Positions 30,511 through 40,152 of a stretch of DNA of 64,000 bases are shown here, in pieces. This DNA is from Deinococcus radiophilus (GTDB lineage: Bacteria; Deinococcota; Deinococci; Deinococcales; Deinococcaceae), in NCBI RefSeq assembly GCF_020889625.1, contig NZ_CP086380.1, positions 391,001 through 455,000 of the forward strand, given 5' to 3'. Under the pieces are notes generated by a model. That model was not told where the DNA came from. It saw only the letters and a program-made list of their open reading frames with translations, and ran no database searches. A program made the translations under genes and the position numbers. Numbering within the stretch: the stretch's first letter is position 1; each line of letters begins with the position of its first letter.

Positions 30511-31983
30511 ATGACCGAATACGTGCTGAGCGCGGTGGGTGTAAAGGGACTGGACGCCCGGCTGGAAGCGGTGGGGCTGCTGGACCCGGCGATGGAAGCG
30601 GCGGGGCGGGCGGTGGCCGCTGAACTGCTGCGCCGTGTGCCAGCGGGTGCGCGTCCGCTGGCGCTGCTGGCGGGGCCTGGGGCCAATGGAGGAGATGCCC
30701 TGGTGGCCGCCCGTCATCTGCTGGCGGTGGGTCAGCCAGTGATGGTGCTGGCCGCGGTGCCAAAGCACGAGCTGGCCCAGCGCAACTTAGGCCGCCTGCG
30801 TGCGGTCGGGGGAAAAGTGGAAGAACTGTCGGCCCCGGCGGTGACGGCGCTGCCCCCCGCAGCGGCCTGGGCTGACGGTCTCCTGGGCACCGGGCTGCGG
30901 GGGCCACTGCGCGGCGAACTGGCGGAGGTCGTGGAAGCGCTGAACACCCGTACGGCCCAGGCGCAGGAGCCGGTGCTGGCCATTGACTTACCCAGTGGCT
31001 TGGAAGCCGACCGGATCACCTGTCCCGCGCTGTGGGTGCGTGCCGACTGGACCCTGGCCCTAAGCGCCTACAAACCCGTCCACCTGTTCGGAGCGGCGGC
31101 AGCGGCCTGCGGCGACCTGAGTCTGGATACCCTGGCTTTGCCCCTGGCTTGGACCGCTCGTCAGGCCAGCGCGGTCCGCCCTGCCGACGCCGAATTGGGC
31201 CGCGTATTGCCCCACCGCCGCGCCGATGCCCACAAGGGTGATGCTGGCCGGGTCTGGGTGATCGGCGGCTCCGTAGGGCTGGAAGGCGCACCCGCCATGA
31301 CTGGCGTGGGGGCGCTGCGAACCGGAGCCGGGCTGGTTACGCTGCATTCAGTTGCGGAAGTGCCCCTGGTCACGCCGGAACTGATGCGGACCCGTCATGA
31401 CTCGCTGAACGATTGGCTGGCCCATGAAAGCGCCCGCCCGGATGCGCTGGCCTTGGGAATGGGCCTGGGAGCGCAGGCGCCCGCGCTGGCCCGCCAAGTT
31501 CTGGCCTGGAAGAGACCGTCGGTCTTGGACGCCGACGCGTTGCAGCCGGAGCTGAGCGGTCTGGGTCACGCCGGGGTGATCTGGACTCCCCATCCTGGCG
31601 AAGCGGCCCGAATGCTGGAGGTGGCGGTTAGTGAGGTGACGGCCGATTCGCTGGGCAGCGCGGCAGCCTTGCAGCAGCGCTACGGCGGCGTGGTGGTCCT
31701 CAAAGGTGGTCCCAGTGTGGTGGCCTGGGCCGGGGGCCTGAGCGTGTCGCGGGGTGGGCATCCAGGAATGGCCAGCGCGGGCATGGGCGATACGCTGGCT
31801 GGGGTGCTGGCCGCGCTGCTGGCCGCTGGCTTGCCCACCGAGCAGGCCGCGCAGGTGGGGGTACGCCTGCATGCCCGCGCCGGAGAACGGGCGGCCCAGC
31901 GTCACGGCTATGGCCTGGGGGCCAGTGATGTGGCGGCCGAACTGGGCCGGGCCTGGGCCGATCTGAGCGCCCCTTCAGGCTGA
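30511..31983 (+). CDS. nnr: Bifunctional NAD(P)H-hydrate repair enzyme Nnr
   Basis: 490 residues. The N-terminal YjeF_N epimerase domain (residues about 1-215) has LLAGPGANGGDALVAARHL and AIDLPSGLEAD. The C-terminal ADP-dependent dehydratase domain has GDAGRVWVIGGS, ALGMGLG, TPHPGEAARML, LKGGPSVV and the nucleotide-binding MASAGMGDTLAG. Together they repair hydrated NADH and NADPH: epimerase for R/S forms, dehydratase for the S form. Start at the ATG 30511 removes 13 residues of an unlikely extension. Confidence 0.95.
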   Translation: MTEYVLSAVGVKGLDARLEAVGLLDPAMEAAGRAVAAELLRRVPAGARPLALLAGPGANGGDALVAARHLLAVGQPVMVLAAVPKHELAQRNLGRLRAVGGKVEELSAPAVTALPPAAAWADGLLGTGLRGPLRGELAEVVEALNTRTAQAQEPVLAIDLPSGLEADRITCPALWVRADWTLALSAYKPVHLFGAAAAACGDLSLDTLALPLAWTARQASAVRPADAELGRVLPHRRADAHKGDAGRVWVIGGSVGLEGAPAMTGVGALRTGAGLVTLHSVAEVPLVTPELMRTRHDSLNDWLAHESARPDALALGMGLGAQAPALARQVLAWKRPSVLDADALQPELSGLGHAGVIWTPHPGEAARMLEVAVSEVTADSLGSAAALQQRYGGVVVLKGGPSVVAWAGGLSVSRGGHPGMASAGMGDTLAGVLAALLAAGLPTEQAAQVGVRLHARAGERAAQRHGYGLGASDVAAELGRAWADLSAPSG

Positions 31984-32039
31984 CCAGTTCATCTGCACTG
32001 CGTGAGTTTCTGCGGTCAGGACGCCCGTGGCCTACACGG

Positions 32040-32045
32040 TATGCT
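32040..32045 (+). promoter_or_regulatory. -10 hexamer of the TPR gene
   Basis: TATGCT ends 6 nt before the GTG at 32052 and supports that GTG start. Confidence 0.55.
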
Positions 32046-32051
32046 GCGTGG

Positions 32052-32894
32052 GTGAGCGCTCCTTTTTCTCCCGCAACGTCGTCTGGGCAGGGTAAAGGTG
32101 GGCTGGACCATGACCTGCAAGTGGCCCTGCATCAGGCTGAGTTGGCCGGCCAGAGCGAGGAAGCTGCCGACATCCAGAGCTGGATCAAGCTGCGGGAGTT
32201 GTTGCGTGCCAAACGGCCTGAAGCTGCGCTGACCGAATTGGAAGCGTGGCTGGCCGATCAGGAGTCTTTAGCACCTCCGACCACTCCTTCCTCAGCCCTG
32301 CCGACCACGGCAGCGGAGGTTCGGCTGGCCCTGCTGAACCCGACCCTGGCAGATCACCTGCGGGCCCTGACCGAAGTTCGCCGCTGGCAGCAGCCTGCCG
32401 AAGCCCAAGCGGCCCTGGCCGGAGCGCTAAGCCACCCGCTGACCCGCGCCGAGGCCCATAACTTGCTGGGCGTACTGGCCGCCGAAGTAGGTCAGACCGA
32501 GCAGGCGGCCACGGAGTTCGCGGCGGCACTTGCAGCTGACCCCCAGCACTACCGCGCCCTGACCAACCGCGCCGGGCTGGCTGCCGAGCGCCAGGACTAC
32601 GCTGCCGCCGAAGCGGACCTGCACCGCGCTCTGCAATTGGAGCCCCGCCACCACGCTGCTCACCAGAATCTGGCGGTGGTGCTGCGCCAGCAGGGCAAAC
32701 GGGCCGAGTCGGTCCGCGCGCAGAAGAAGGCCCAGTCGCTGGACCGCCGTCAGGTGGATCAGCGGGGCCGCGACGAAGCCCGGCGCACGGTTTCCGGGCT
32801 GAACCGCCTTCCCAGGTCAGTGTGGATTGCTCTGGCGTTGCTGCTGTTCTTTGCCTTGTTCTGGATGTGGGGTGGCTCAGGCCCAGCAGCCTAG
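32052..32894 (+). CDS. Tail-anchored TPR protein
   Basis: 280 residues. Helical repeats of TPR type in the middle (AEAHNLLGVLAAEVGQTEQAATEFAAAL..., then ALTNRAGLAAERQDYAAAEADLHRAL, and HHAAHQNLAVVLRQQGKRAES). A basic linker leads to one C-terminal membrane helix (about 255-274), so the TPR part probably faces the cytosol. TPR modules hold protein complexes together; partners unknown. GTG start set by the promoter hexamer. Confidence 0.75.
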   Translation: MSAPFSPATSSGQGKGGLDHDLQVALHQAELAGQSEEAADIQSWIKLRELLRAKRPEAALTELEAWLADQESLAPPTTPSSALPTTAAEVRLALLNPTLADHLRALTEVRRWQQPAEAQAALAGALSHPLTRAEAHNLLGVLAAEVGQTEQAATEFAAALAADPQHYRALTNRAGLAAERQDYAAAEADLHRALQLEPRHHAAHQNLAVVLRQQGKRAESVRAQKKAQSLDRRQVDQRGRDEARRTVSGLNRLPRSVWIALALLLFFALFWMWGGSGPAA

Positions 32895-33071
32895 AGGCGG
32901 ACTACGGTTCTCCGCAAGCAGACGGGCACAGCGCCGCAGGAGAGCGAGGAGACATGGACGCCATCAGGCGCCGTACCTCATGGTCCGCATGGCTGCTAGA
33001 CGTTGAACCCCTCTGCCTGAATGGACGGGGTCCACTGCTCAAATGTGATGGCGCCGCAACCACCGCTGGGC
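32895..33071. other. Intergenic region before the DUF4388 gene
   Basis: About 180 bases with no supported gene, ending at a -10-like hexamer. Confidence 0.35.
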
Positions 33072-33077
33072 TATCCT
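33072..33077 (+). promoter_or_regulatory. -10 hexamer of the DUF4388 gene
   Basis: TATCCT ends 10 nt before the ATG at 33088. Confidence 0.45.
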
Positions 33078-33087
33078 CGCCTTTAGC

Positions 33088-33888
33088 ATGCCTGAGCTGT
33101 CTACGACCACCTCCGAGGGGCCTGTGCTGGGTCTGTCGGCAGGCCTGGATGAAGTCCCGTTGACCGCTGTGATGGAACTGATTCATTCCACCCGCCAGAC
33201 TGGGCAGCTCCGGGTCCAGGCCGAGCTACCGGGTGGCCCTTTGCCGCTGCGCCTGGAATTCGTGGGCGGCGAACTTGTCGGTTGTGCCCTGCATGATTGG
33301 CACGGCCCAGAGGCACTGTACGCCTTCCCACAGACCGTCACCACGGGAAGGGCTGAATTCTGGCAGATGCGGGTGTCCGCTGCTGCGCGGTGGCCGCTGG
33401 CTCCGTTTGGCCAACTGATGGGGGAGTGGGCACGGCTCAGCGACGAGTGGCCGCGTGCCGTGGAAGTTATCGTCAGCCCGTCACAGCGCTTCTGGGGGCA
33501 GGCCGCGCCGTTTAACCGCCAGGGTGGAGCTTCGGCCCGCTGGGTGGCGGCCAATACGGGCCAGTCTCTGTTCGAGGTCTGCATCCAGATGGCGGATCTC
33601 CACGCCGCACACATGATTCACCCCATCCGGGAAAGCTTCGAGTGGGACCTGCTGATCCTGCCCCCCTGTGAGGACGCCCAGGCCAAACGGCGCAGCGCAG
33701 TTCTGCGGTTGCTGGATGGTCAGAAGCCACTCAGCCGTTTGCTGGGGCGTGGGCTCAGCTCCGAGCAGGTCCGCGCCGAGCTGCTGCGGGAGCTGGGGCA
33801 AGATGGCGGTTTTCCGGGAGCGGGCCGGGTGATCCGCGACTGGCTGTGGGAAGCGGCGGCGTTGGAGCAGGCGACTTCGCTGGCCTGA
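33088..33888 (+). CDS. DUF4388-domain protein
   Basis: 266 residues, soluble. The N-terminal about 90 residues fit DUF4388: VPLTAVMELIHSTRQTGQLRV, then LRLEFVGGELVGCALHDWHGPEALY. The C-terminal half has helices ending RRSAVLRLLDGQKPLSRLLGRG and a final amphipathic helix, like the degenerate winged-helix ends in this group. DUF4388 proteins occur with response regulators and motility or surface-signalling genes. This one stands alone, but may belong with the HAMP module at 10.9-13.7 kb; that link is inference. Confidence 0.7.
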   Translation: MPELSTTTSEGPVLGLSAGLDEVPLTAVMELIHSTRQTGQLRVQAELPGGPLPLRLEFVGGELVGCALHDWHGPEALYAFPQTVTTGRAEFWQMRVSAAARWPLAPFGQLMGEWARLSDEWPRAVEVIVSPSQRFWGQAAPFNRQGGASARWVAANTGQSLFEVCIQMADLHAAHMIHPIRESFEWDLLILPPCEDAQAKRRSAVLRLLDGQKPLSRLLGRGLSSEQVRAELLRELGQDGGFPGAGRVIRDWLWEAAALEQATSLA

Positions 33889-34011
33889 GCAAGCGTTCTC
33901 AGCCTAAAACTTTTCAAGTCCCCTCTCCTGAGCCACTGATTCAGGGGGTGGCCGCTCCATCGCCTTCCGGGAAGCTGACTTCTGGCCCGGTTCAGGGTTG
34001 GCCGACTGCCG

Positions 34012-34017
34012 TACAAT
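34012..34017 (+). promoter_or_regulatory. -10 hexamer of the PlsY-reductase fusion gene
   Basis: TACAAT ends 7 nt before the ATG at 34025. Confidence 0.6.
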
Positions 34018-34024
34018 GCGCCTC

Positions 34025-35692
34025 ATGTTGCGTCTCCTCACCCGTCTGGCCGTTCCTGCGGCGGCTTTTGTGATCGGCAGTCTGCCACTCGGCCACTGGC
34101 TGCTGGCCCGCCGACAAAAAGACACCCGGCTGAACAGCCCTTATAACCTGGGCGTGGAAAATGTGTTGGAGCGTCTGGGACCGGAGCTGGCGCTGGGCAC
34201 GGCCGGGCTGGACGCCGCCAAGGGGGCTGCCGCGGTCGCCCTGGCCCCCACTCCGCCCCTGGCCCTGGCTGCCGGGGTCGCCGCTTACCTGGGCCACCTC
34301 AATCCGCCCTCCGCGCTCTACGGAGACACGCTGCCGCGTGGCCGGGGCAATCTGGTGCTGCTGGGCGTCTTCGTGGCCCTCTCGCGCCAGGGATACGGCG
34401 GGGCGGCGCTGCTCCCGCTGGTGGCTTACGGCGCGGCGCTGGCTGGAACGCGCTATCCAGCGCTGGCCACCGTAGCGGGCCTGGGCACCTTTACGGTGGC
34501 CACACTGGCGGATCGGCGCAGTACGGGTGAGCAGCTGCTGGCGTCCGCACTGCTGCTGAGCGCCGCTTGGCGCTTCAAGGAGAACCTGGGGCGCATTCTG
34601 GACGGCACCGAGCCGAGATTGGGCGATCCGGTTCCCCTGGCGGGCAAGCGGGACGATCAGGTGGTCACGGCTTTCATGATTCACCCCATGAAAATCGAGG
34701 ACTTCTGGACCGGCACGCCCCGCTTTGCCTGGCTGCGCCCCCTCTACGAGCGTGGTCTGGTCGGTGAAGAGCTGGTGGGGCGCATCGCCGCGCAGTTCCG
34801 GCCCATGAAGGTGGGCGAGCTACGCGGCATCCAGACCGAGCAGGGCAAGGAAATCTACTGCTACTTGCTCAGCGCTCCGCTGCTGCCTGACATGTTCCGC
34901 GACGACCCCGAACTGGCGACCCGCCGCGCCATCGAAGGAGCGCGGCTGGCGCAGGAACTGGGCGCCGAGGTCTTTGGACTGGGGGCGTTCTGGAGTGTGG
35001 TCGGCAACAAGGGCGAGGCCGTACAAGAAGCGGTGCCGGAGCTGACGGTCACCAACGGCGGAGCCTATACCTCCGGGACCATCAAGGCGGCCATTCCCGG
35101 CATCCTGGAACACTTCAGTGCCCAGGGCCGCGACCTGAAGCACGCCACCGCCGCCGTGGTGGGGGCCAACGGTGTGGTGGCCTTCGGCATCGCCCGCACC
35201 ATCGCCCCGCAGGTGGGTAAGGTCATCATGGTGGGCCGCAACCTGGAGCGGCTGGAGCGCTCGGCGGCCACCCTGCGCCGCGCCAACCCGGACACCGAAA
35301 TCGTGACCACCACGTCCTATGACACCCTCAAAGAAGCCGAGCTGATCTTTACGGCCACCTCGGACCCTGACCCGGTGATCTTCGCCGAGCAGGTGCGTCC
35401 GGGGGCCTGGATCTTCGACGAGGGCCGCCCCGCCGATGTGGACGAGGGCGTGCGGGACGTGCCCGGTGTGCGGGTGATTCCCGGCGGGGTGGTGCTGCCG
35501 CCCGGCAACATGACCAGCCGAATTGATCTGCAATTCGGTGAAGGTGCGGTTCCAGCGTGCTTGGCCGAAACCCTGATTATCGCCGCGACCGGTGAACATG
35601 ACCGCAAAAGCCTGGGCATGGGCACCAAAACTGAGAACGTCAATTTCTTTGTGGACAAGGCGCAGGAACTGGGCTTTACGGTCCTGGACTAA
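34025..35692 (+). CDS. PlsY-like acyltransferase fused to acyl-ACP reductase (AAR)-like domain
   Basis: 555 residues. Residues 1-205 are a membrane domain like PlsY glycerol-3-phosphate acyltransferase: GSLPLG at 18-23, DAAKG at 63-67 and FKENLGRILDGTEP at 184-197 fit PlsY motifs. The GSGNxGATN loop is altered (NSPYNLGVENVLER) and the FKGGKG loop reads TLPRGRGN, so activity or substrate may differ. Residues about 215-555 resemble cyanobacterial long-chain acyl-ACP reductase and shikimate-dehydrogenase-type Rossmann proteins: LLSAPLLPDMF, FGLGAFWSVVGNKG, TNGGAYTSGT, nucleotide-binding VVGANGVVAFG (378-388) and PACLAETLI with Cys512 at the place of the AAR catalytic Cys. This suggests reduction of an activated fatty acid at the membrane. 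Confidence 0.75.
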   Translation: MLRLLTRLAVPAAAFVIGSLPLGHWLLARRQKDTRLNSPYNLGVENVLERLGPELALGTAGLDAAKGAAAVALAPTPPLALAAGVAAYLGHLNPPSALYGDTLPRGRGNLVLLGVFVALSRQGYGGAALLPLVAYGAALAGTRYPALATVAGLGTFTVATLADRRSTGEQLLASALLLSAAWRFKENLGRILDGTEPRLGDPVPLAGKRDDQVVTAFMIHPMKIEDFWTGTPRFAWLRPLYERGLVGEELVGRIAAQFRPMKVGELRGIQTEQGKEIYCYLLSAPLLPDMFRDDPELATRRAIEGARLAQELGAEVFGLGAFWSVVGNKGEAVQEAVPELTVTNGGAYTSGTIKAAIPGILEHFSAQGRDLKHATAAVVGANGVVAFGIARTIAPQVGKVIMVGRNLERLERSAATLRRANPDTEIVTTTSYDTLKEAELIFTATSDPDPVIFAEQVRPGAWIFDEGRPADVDEGVRDVPGVRVIPGGVVLPPGNMTSRIDLQFGEGAVPACLAETLIIAATGEHDRKSLGMGTKTENVNFFVDKAQELGFTVLD

Positions 35693-35721
35693 TGTTGCTT
35701 GAGCTGCTCGCTTTGGCGCTG

Positions 35722-35746
35722 GCCCCTCTCATTGGAGGGGCTTTTT
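35722..35746 (+). terminator. Terminator of the PlsY-reductase fusion gene
   Basis: GCCCCTC / GAGGGGC stem with a 6-nt loop and T5, 29 bases after the stop. Confidence 0.9.
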
Positions 35747-35767
35747 CACGTCTCCAGGGCGGAAGTG

Positions 35768-36316
35768 CTACTCAATCACCACGCCGCCACGTTCCAGGCC
35801 CACCACCCGCGCCTGTCCGCCCCGGCCCACCCGGACCCGGGCGCGCAGCGGTTTGGCCTGGCCGTCCCACCCCAAGCGCTCCTGATCCAGCGCAGCGGTT
35901 TCTTCTAGATAAAAGCGCTCAATGCCGTAGTTGACGGCCGTTTGCCCCTGCAGATGGTAGGCGACCCGTCCGCGCAAAAAGATGCCTTCGGTGGGGGGAC
36001 TGGCCTGCAAGGTATCGCCCGTCCAGACCCCATCCGTGCCAGGGTGAAGCGGCAGATACACCGGCTGACCCGTTTCGAAGGTCTGGGCGGTCTTGAGGGT
36101 GTTGAAGGCGTAGCCCAGCGTCAGGTAGTGACCCCGCAGAGGATCGCGCGGGTCGACTGGCTGAGTCTGCAGCAGCACTTCCTGCGCATCCAGATTGGCC
36201 AGCAGCGCCGGAGTGACCAGACCTGCCGCCAGCAGGAGCTGCAGGCCCACGGCGGCCAGCAGTGGGCGGGCACGGCTGCTGCGCCCGGGGTCCGGAGCAG
36301 GTGGTGGGGCCGTCAT
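35768..36316 (-). CDS. GDYXXLXY-domain protein
   Basis: 182 residues. Signal-anchor helix about residues 18-40, then an extracytoplasmic domain with DPLRGHYLTLGY, the GDYXXLXY signature in slightly altered form (GHYLTLGY), and later FLRGRVAY and YGIERFYLEE. Its ATG overlaps the stop of the DUF2157 gene (ATGA). DUF2157 and GDYXXLXY proteins are commonly adjacent; together they are thought to form a membrane complex of unknown role. Confidence 0.85.
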   Translation of the reverse strand: MTAPPPAPDPGRSSRARPLLAAVGLQLLLAAGLVTPALLANLDAQEVLLQTQPVDPRDPLRGHYLTLGYAFNTLKTAQTFETGQPVYLPLHPGTDGVWTGDTLQASPPTEGIFLRGRVAYHLQGQTAVNYGIERFYLEETAALDQERLGWDGQAKPLRARVRVGRGGQARVVGLERGGVVIE

Positions 36317-37407
36317 CCCAGGCCCTCGCTTAGACGGCGGCGGGCGCGTTCCAGCAGGTAGCCCAGCGCCAGCAGCAGAATCCCAGCTCCGATCAGCACC
36401 AGCGAGATGTTGAGCAGGCGGCTGAACAGGGAAAAGTAAATTCCAAGCACGCTGGCCCCCACGCCCAGCAGGCCCCAGTTGATCACGGCTCGCCGCTCCA
36501 TTTGCTGCCCCAGGTAGGCTACGCTCAGGGCCAGTACCCCAGCCAGGCCCTGAATCAGCAGGTAAGCGGCGGAAGCGTCCTGGCCCTGCCACAGGGCATC
36601 ACTCGGCAGCAGGCCGTGATACAGCAGGGCCGTGGCCGCGCCCAGCAGCAGCGAGGGCCCCCAGAAAGCGTAAGGGTGGCCCAGTGCGTGCCGCTCGGCG
36701 TCCGTCAGGTGGGAGGCCGTCAGGTGGGAGGCCTGGCCGCTGGGGGCAGGGCGGTCATGCCACCCGGCAGCGGCCAGAAACAGGCCCCCGACCAGCCCCA
36801 TCAGCCAGAGGTTCTGGACACCGGGTGGGAGGCCCAGCAGCCAGTTCAGCCCATCACTGTACAGCGCCAGCAGCGGAATGACGGCGCCCAGCGGCAGGGC
36901 CAGGTGCAGCGCGGCGGGCAGCCGCACGGCGTAGGCCAGCGCTGCCAATCCGGCCCCCCATAACAGCAGCAGGGCGGTGAGCGGTATGTCCAGCTGCAGG
37001 CCCTGAGCCAAGAAGGCCAGCAGTCCTCCGAACAGCACCCCGCCCAGCAGATAAAAGGCTGCCCCAGTGCCCGGCCAGCGGCCAGCGGGTCGGTCACGTA
37101 ACCGGTAGCCCACAGCGTAACTGCCCAGCATCAACGCGATCAGGCCCACCAACCGGACCGTACGGCTCAGGCCGTCCCAGTTGGCGGCCACCAGCGCGAT
37201 CAGGCCCAGGCCGAGCACCAGCGCCCCGATCACCGAGACGGTGACGGCCCAGGGTGGACGCGAGGGAGTGTGCCCCTCACGTTGCTGCTCATGGTTCCAG
37301 ATGGCTGCGGCTTGTTCGGCACTCAGCAGCCCAGCCGCCTGCCAGCGGGCCAGCTGCTCGCGCAGTGCCCGGTGACGGACCGTCAGGGTGGGAGAGGAAT
37401 CAGGCAT
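36313..37407 (-). CDS. DUF2157 membrane protein
   Basis: 364 residues. A soluble N-terminal helix pair (HRALREQLARWQAAGLLSAEQAAAI) typical of DUF2157 precedes about ten membrane helices. The ATG at 37407 was preferred to a TTG two codons upstream. A perfect 15-bp tandem duplication (36704-36718 and 36719-36733) repeats Ala-Ser-His-Leu-Thr in a loop. Followed by, and coupled to, the GDYXXLXY gene. Confidence 0.85.
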   Translation of the reverse strand: MPDSSPTLTVRHRALREQLARWQAAGLLSAEQAAAIWNHEQQREGHTPSRPPWAVTVSVIGALVLGLGLIALVAANWDGLSRTVRLVGLIALMLGSYAVGYRLRDRPAGRWPGTGAAFYLLGGVLFGGLLAFLAQGLQLDIPLTALLLLWGAGLAALAYAVRLPAALHLALPLGAVIPLLALYSDGLNWLLGLPPGVQNLWLMGLVGGLFLAAAGWHDRPAPSGQASHLTASHLTDAERHALGHPYAFWGPSLLLGAATALLYHGLLPSDALWQGQDASAAYLLIQGLAGVLALSVAYLGQQMERRAVINWGLLGVGASVLGIYFSLFSRLLNISLVLIGAGILLLALGYLLERARRRLSEGLG

Positions 37408-37587
37408 CAGCAATCGTCTTGGGTGGTAAGGCGCAGCAAAGGGTGGGTCAGGATATAAAATCGTGTCTGTACCTACAGTCTATTCGATTGCTGGGCCTGT
37501 GTTGGGGTGGACCTCCCCCAGCAACGTCGGTTGGAAACGTGGCTATGGACCGTCAGGTGTCATCCGGTTCGCATCAGGTCAGTGCCG

Positions 37588-37593
37588 TACTCT
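37588..37593 (+). promoter_or_regulatory. -10 hexamer of the PLD-family gene
   Basis: TACTCT ends 9 nt before the GTG at 37603. Confidence 0.45.
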
Positions 37594-37602
37594 GCAGGGG
37601 TT

Positions 37603-39078
37603 GTGTCGCTGCGCCGCCTTGCTCTTCGTTCGTTGCTGATGGCCGCCTGCGGCTTGCCAGCGGCCTCCGCGCAGACGCTGGAAGTCCCGCTGTACCTCAG
37701 CCCTCCGCCTCAGCCCCGGCTGGAAGCGGGCGAGTACGTCTGCCCGCCACCGGCACACCTGGCCATGCGGGCGGCCTGGCAGGTGCTGCGCGACTACGGT
37801 GAGGCAGACCTGTCCTGCGGCAACCGCTTCGTAGCCTTGCTGGAAACGGCCAGCCCGGACCCCTCGGCGGGGCCCGACGCCTTCGCCCAGACCAATGCAC
37901 AGGTTCTGGCAGCCCGCGCCGAGGTGCTGCTGACCAATATGGATTTCCATGCTGAGGCAGACGCTCCTACCCAGGCCCTGCTGGACACGCTGGCGGAGCT
38001 GTACCGCCGTGTGCAACTGGGGGGGCGGGCCGCCTATCCCCAGGGCATGAGCGTGCGGCTGCATCTGGGCAACTACCCGTTGCCGATGCGCCCACCACGC
38101 TGGATCGCAGCAGGCATGGCTGAGGGCTTGCTGCGGCGCGGTGTACCGCTGCAGGACCCGGCGCTGGGGTGGGACCTGCGTCTGGCCCATTACCGCCTGA
38201 CGCCCTACAGCCACATCAAGATGCAGGTGGTTGACGGGCGCGAGGTGACGGCGGCGGGCTACGGCTACGCCCTGACCTGGCTGCCGGGCGGGGAATCCAG
38301 GCCAGCGGGGGGCGGGGTCAATGACCTGGGCCTGACCCTGCGCGGCCCAGTGGCGCAGAATGCAGCGGCAGCCTTCGCCGATCTCTGGGCGCTGTCCGAT
38401 GAGCTGAACTGCCCGGCAGACGTGCAAGCTGGACAGGTGGAGCAGCGCTGCTCGTGGCGGGAGGCCCGGCCGCTGACGCGCCCCCCACTGGCCCATGAGG
38501 TAACGACTGCCGGAAATGCCCACGCTCTGTTCTTGTACCGCCGGACGGGCTACCTTCAGGCCGACGCGGCCCATCTGGCGCTGTTGGGCGCAGCTCAGCG
38601 CCGCATTGATTTATTACAAACCTCGCTGAGCGCCCAGCTGAACTGCGTGGTCATGACACCCTGGCCGGATATTTGTAGTGGGATGCCGCTGACGACCTAC
38701 TTTGAGGCGCTGCTCAGCGCGATGGAGCGCGGCGTTCAGGTGCGTGTCCTGACCATGAACGACAAAGTGGAAGGTGTTCAGAACCGCTCTGGCGTGGTGA
38801 TTCTGGAGCGCGAGGCCCGCCAGCGTGGATTGGCGCAGCACCTGGAGATTCGCGCCACCACCTATCCGATGCACAGCAAAGCCATCTTGGTGGACGGGGA
38901 AGCCGCGCTGGTGGGCAGCATGAACTTTCATCCGTCGGCCTGGGGACCGCTGGGTCTGGCTGAAGCGGCGCTGCTGACCGATGACCCACAGGCCGTGGGC
39001 GAACTGCAGCGCAAATTCGACCAAGACTGGCAGGGTCGCAGCCGTCCCTTTGATCCCTACGCAGGTGCGGCACAATAG
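37603..39078 (+). CDS. Secreted phospholipase D-family protein
   Basis: 491 residues with GTG start at 37603, giving a compact signal peptide ([24 protein letters not shown] region). Two HKD-type motifs: [18 protein letters not shown] in the first half and [19 protein letters not shown] in the second, each with His-x-Lys-x4-Asp, so both halves of a PLD active site are present. The mature part holds several Cys. Such enzymes cleave or transfer phosphodiesters, including cardiolipin-type reactions or nuclease activity. Location outside the cytoplasm argues for lipid or scavenging roles. ispH starts 5 bases after the stop. Confidence 0.85.
   Translation: MSLRRLALRSLLMAACGLPAASAQTLEVPLYLSPPPQPRLEAGEYVCPPPAHLAMRAAWQVLRDYGEADLSCGNRFVALLETASPDPSAGPDAFAQTNAQVLAARAEVLLTNMDFHAEADAPTQALLDTLAELYRRVQLGGRAAYPQGMSVRLHLGNYPLPMRPPRWIAAGMAEGLLRRGVPLQDPALGWDLRLAHYRLTPYSHIKMQVVDGREVTAAGYGYALTWLPGGESRPAGGGVNDLGLTLRGPVAQNAAAAFADLWALSDELNCPADVQAGQVEQRCSWREARPLTRPPLAHEVTTAGNAHALFLYRRTGYLQADAAHLALLGAAQRRIDLLQTSLSAQLNCVVMTPWPDICSGMPLTTYFEALLSAMERGVQVRVLTMNDKVEGVQNRSGVVILEREARQRGLAQHLEIRATTYPMHSKAILVDGEAALVGSMNFHPSAWGPLGLAEAALLTDDPQAVGELQRKFDQDWQGRSRPFDPYAGAAQ
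39071..39076 (+). promoter_or_regulatory. -10-like hexamer of ispH
   Basis: CACAAT ends 7 nt before the ispH ATG and overlaps the stop of the PLD gene; one base off the usual T at position 1. Confidence 0.4.
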
Positions 39079-39083
39079 AGGGC

Positions 39084-40076
39084 ATGATCAAGCGCATTCA
39101 CCTCGCCAAACCACGCGGCTTTTGCGCCGGGGTGGTCATGGCGATTCAGGCCGTGGAGCAGGCCGCCGACCATGAACGCCAGCCGGTGACCGTGTACCAC
39201 TCCATCGTTCACAACCACACGGTGGTGGACCGGCTGGAGCGCGGCAAGGGCGTGAGCTTCGTGGAGGACCTGACGGAAATCCCCATGCTGCCCCACGGCA
39301 CCGACACGGTGGTCTTCAGTGCCCATGGGGTCAGCCCCGCCGTTCGCGAGCAGGCCCGCGCCCTGGGCCTGGCTACGGTGGACGCCACCTGCCCGCTCGT
39401 CACCAAGGTCCACACCGAAGCCAAAAAGTACGCCGCCGAGGGCTACACCATCCTCTTGATCGGGGACAGCGCCCGGCACCAGGAAGTGATCGGCACCCAG
39501 GGCGAGGCCCCGGAGCACACCATCCTGATCGGGGTGCAGGGCAAGGTGGGCGGCGGCCTGAACGACCCGCGCACCGTGCAGGTGCCCGACCCCGAGCGGC
39601 TGGTGGTGCTGACCCAGACCACCCTCAACGTGGACGACACCCGCCAGACGGTCGCCATTCTCAAGGAGCGCTTTCCGGCGCTGGTGATTCCGCCCAGCGA
39701 GGACCTCTGCTACGCCACCAAGAACCGCCAGGACGCGGTCAAGGCGATTGCGCCGCAGGTGGACGCATTTTTGGTGCTGACCTCTACGCACTCCAGCAAC
39801 GGCATGCGGCTGCTGGAACTGGCCCGCGAGCTGTGCGGCCGCGCTGAGCGCCTGGAAACCGCCGCTGACCTCGCCCACATTGAACTGAGCGGCGTGACCA
39901 GCCTCGGCATTACCAGCGCGGCCAGCACGCCGGACGACCTGGTGCAGGAGGTGGTGGCCCACTTCCGTCAGCTCAACCCGGCCCTGGAAGTGCTGGAAGA
40001 AGGCGAATGGGAAAACATCCGGTTCCGCCCGGCCAAGAAGGTGAACCTGGACGGGACGCAAGAAGCGCTCGTCTGA
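39084..40076 (+). CDS. ispH: 4-hydroxy-3-methylbut-2-enyl diphosphate reductase
   Basis: 330 residues. The three cysteines that bind the 4Fe-4S cluster are in [14 protein letters not shown] and [12 protein letters not shown]; the substrate segments HNHTVV and LTSTHSSNG are present. It performs the last step of the MEP pathway, giving IPP and DMAPP for carotenoids and quinones. Length is slightly above the common 310-320 but the fold is complete. Starts 5 bases after the PLD gene; may share its transcript. Confidence 0.97.
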   Translation: MIKRIHLAKPRGFCAGVVMAIQAVEQAADHERQPVTVYHSIVHNHTVVDRLERGKGVSFVEDLTEIPMLPHGTDTVVFSAHGVSPAVREQARALGLATVDATCPLVTKVHTEAKKYAAEGYTILLIGDSARHQEVIGTQGEAPEHTILIGVQGKVGGGLNDPRTVQVPDPERLVVLTQTTLNVDDTRQTVAILKERFPALVIPPSEDLCYATKNRQDAVKAIAPQVDAFLVLTSTHSSNGMRLLELARELCGRAERLETAADLAHIELSGVTSLGITSAASTPDDLVQEVVAHFRQLNPALEVLEEGEWENIRFRPAKKVNLDGTQEALV

Positions 40077-40152
40077 GGGCAGAAGGAGGAAGGCAGAAGG
40101 TGAATGGTTTGCCGCCTGGCTGCCCGCTGCCCAAGTGGGATGGATTCAGGGA

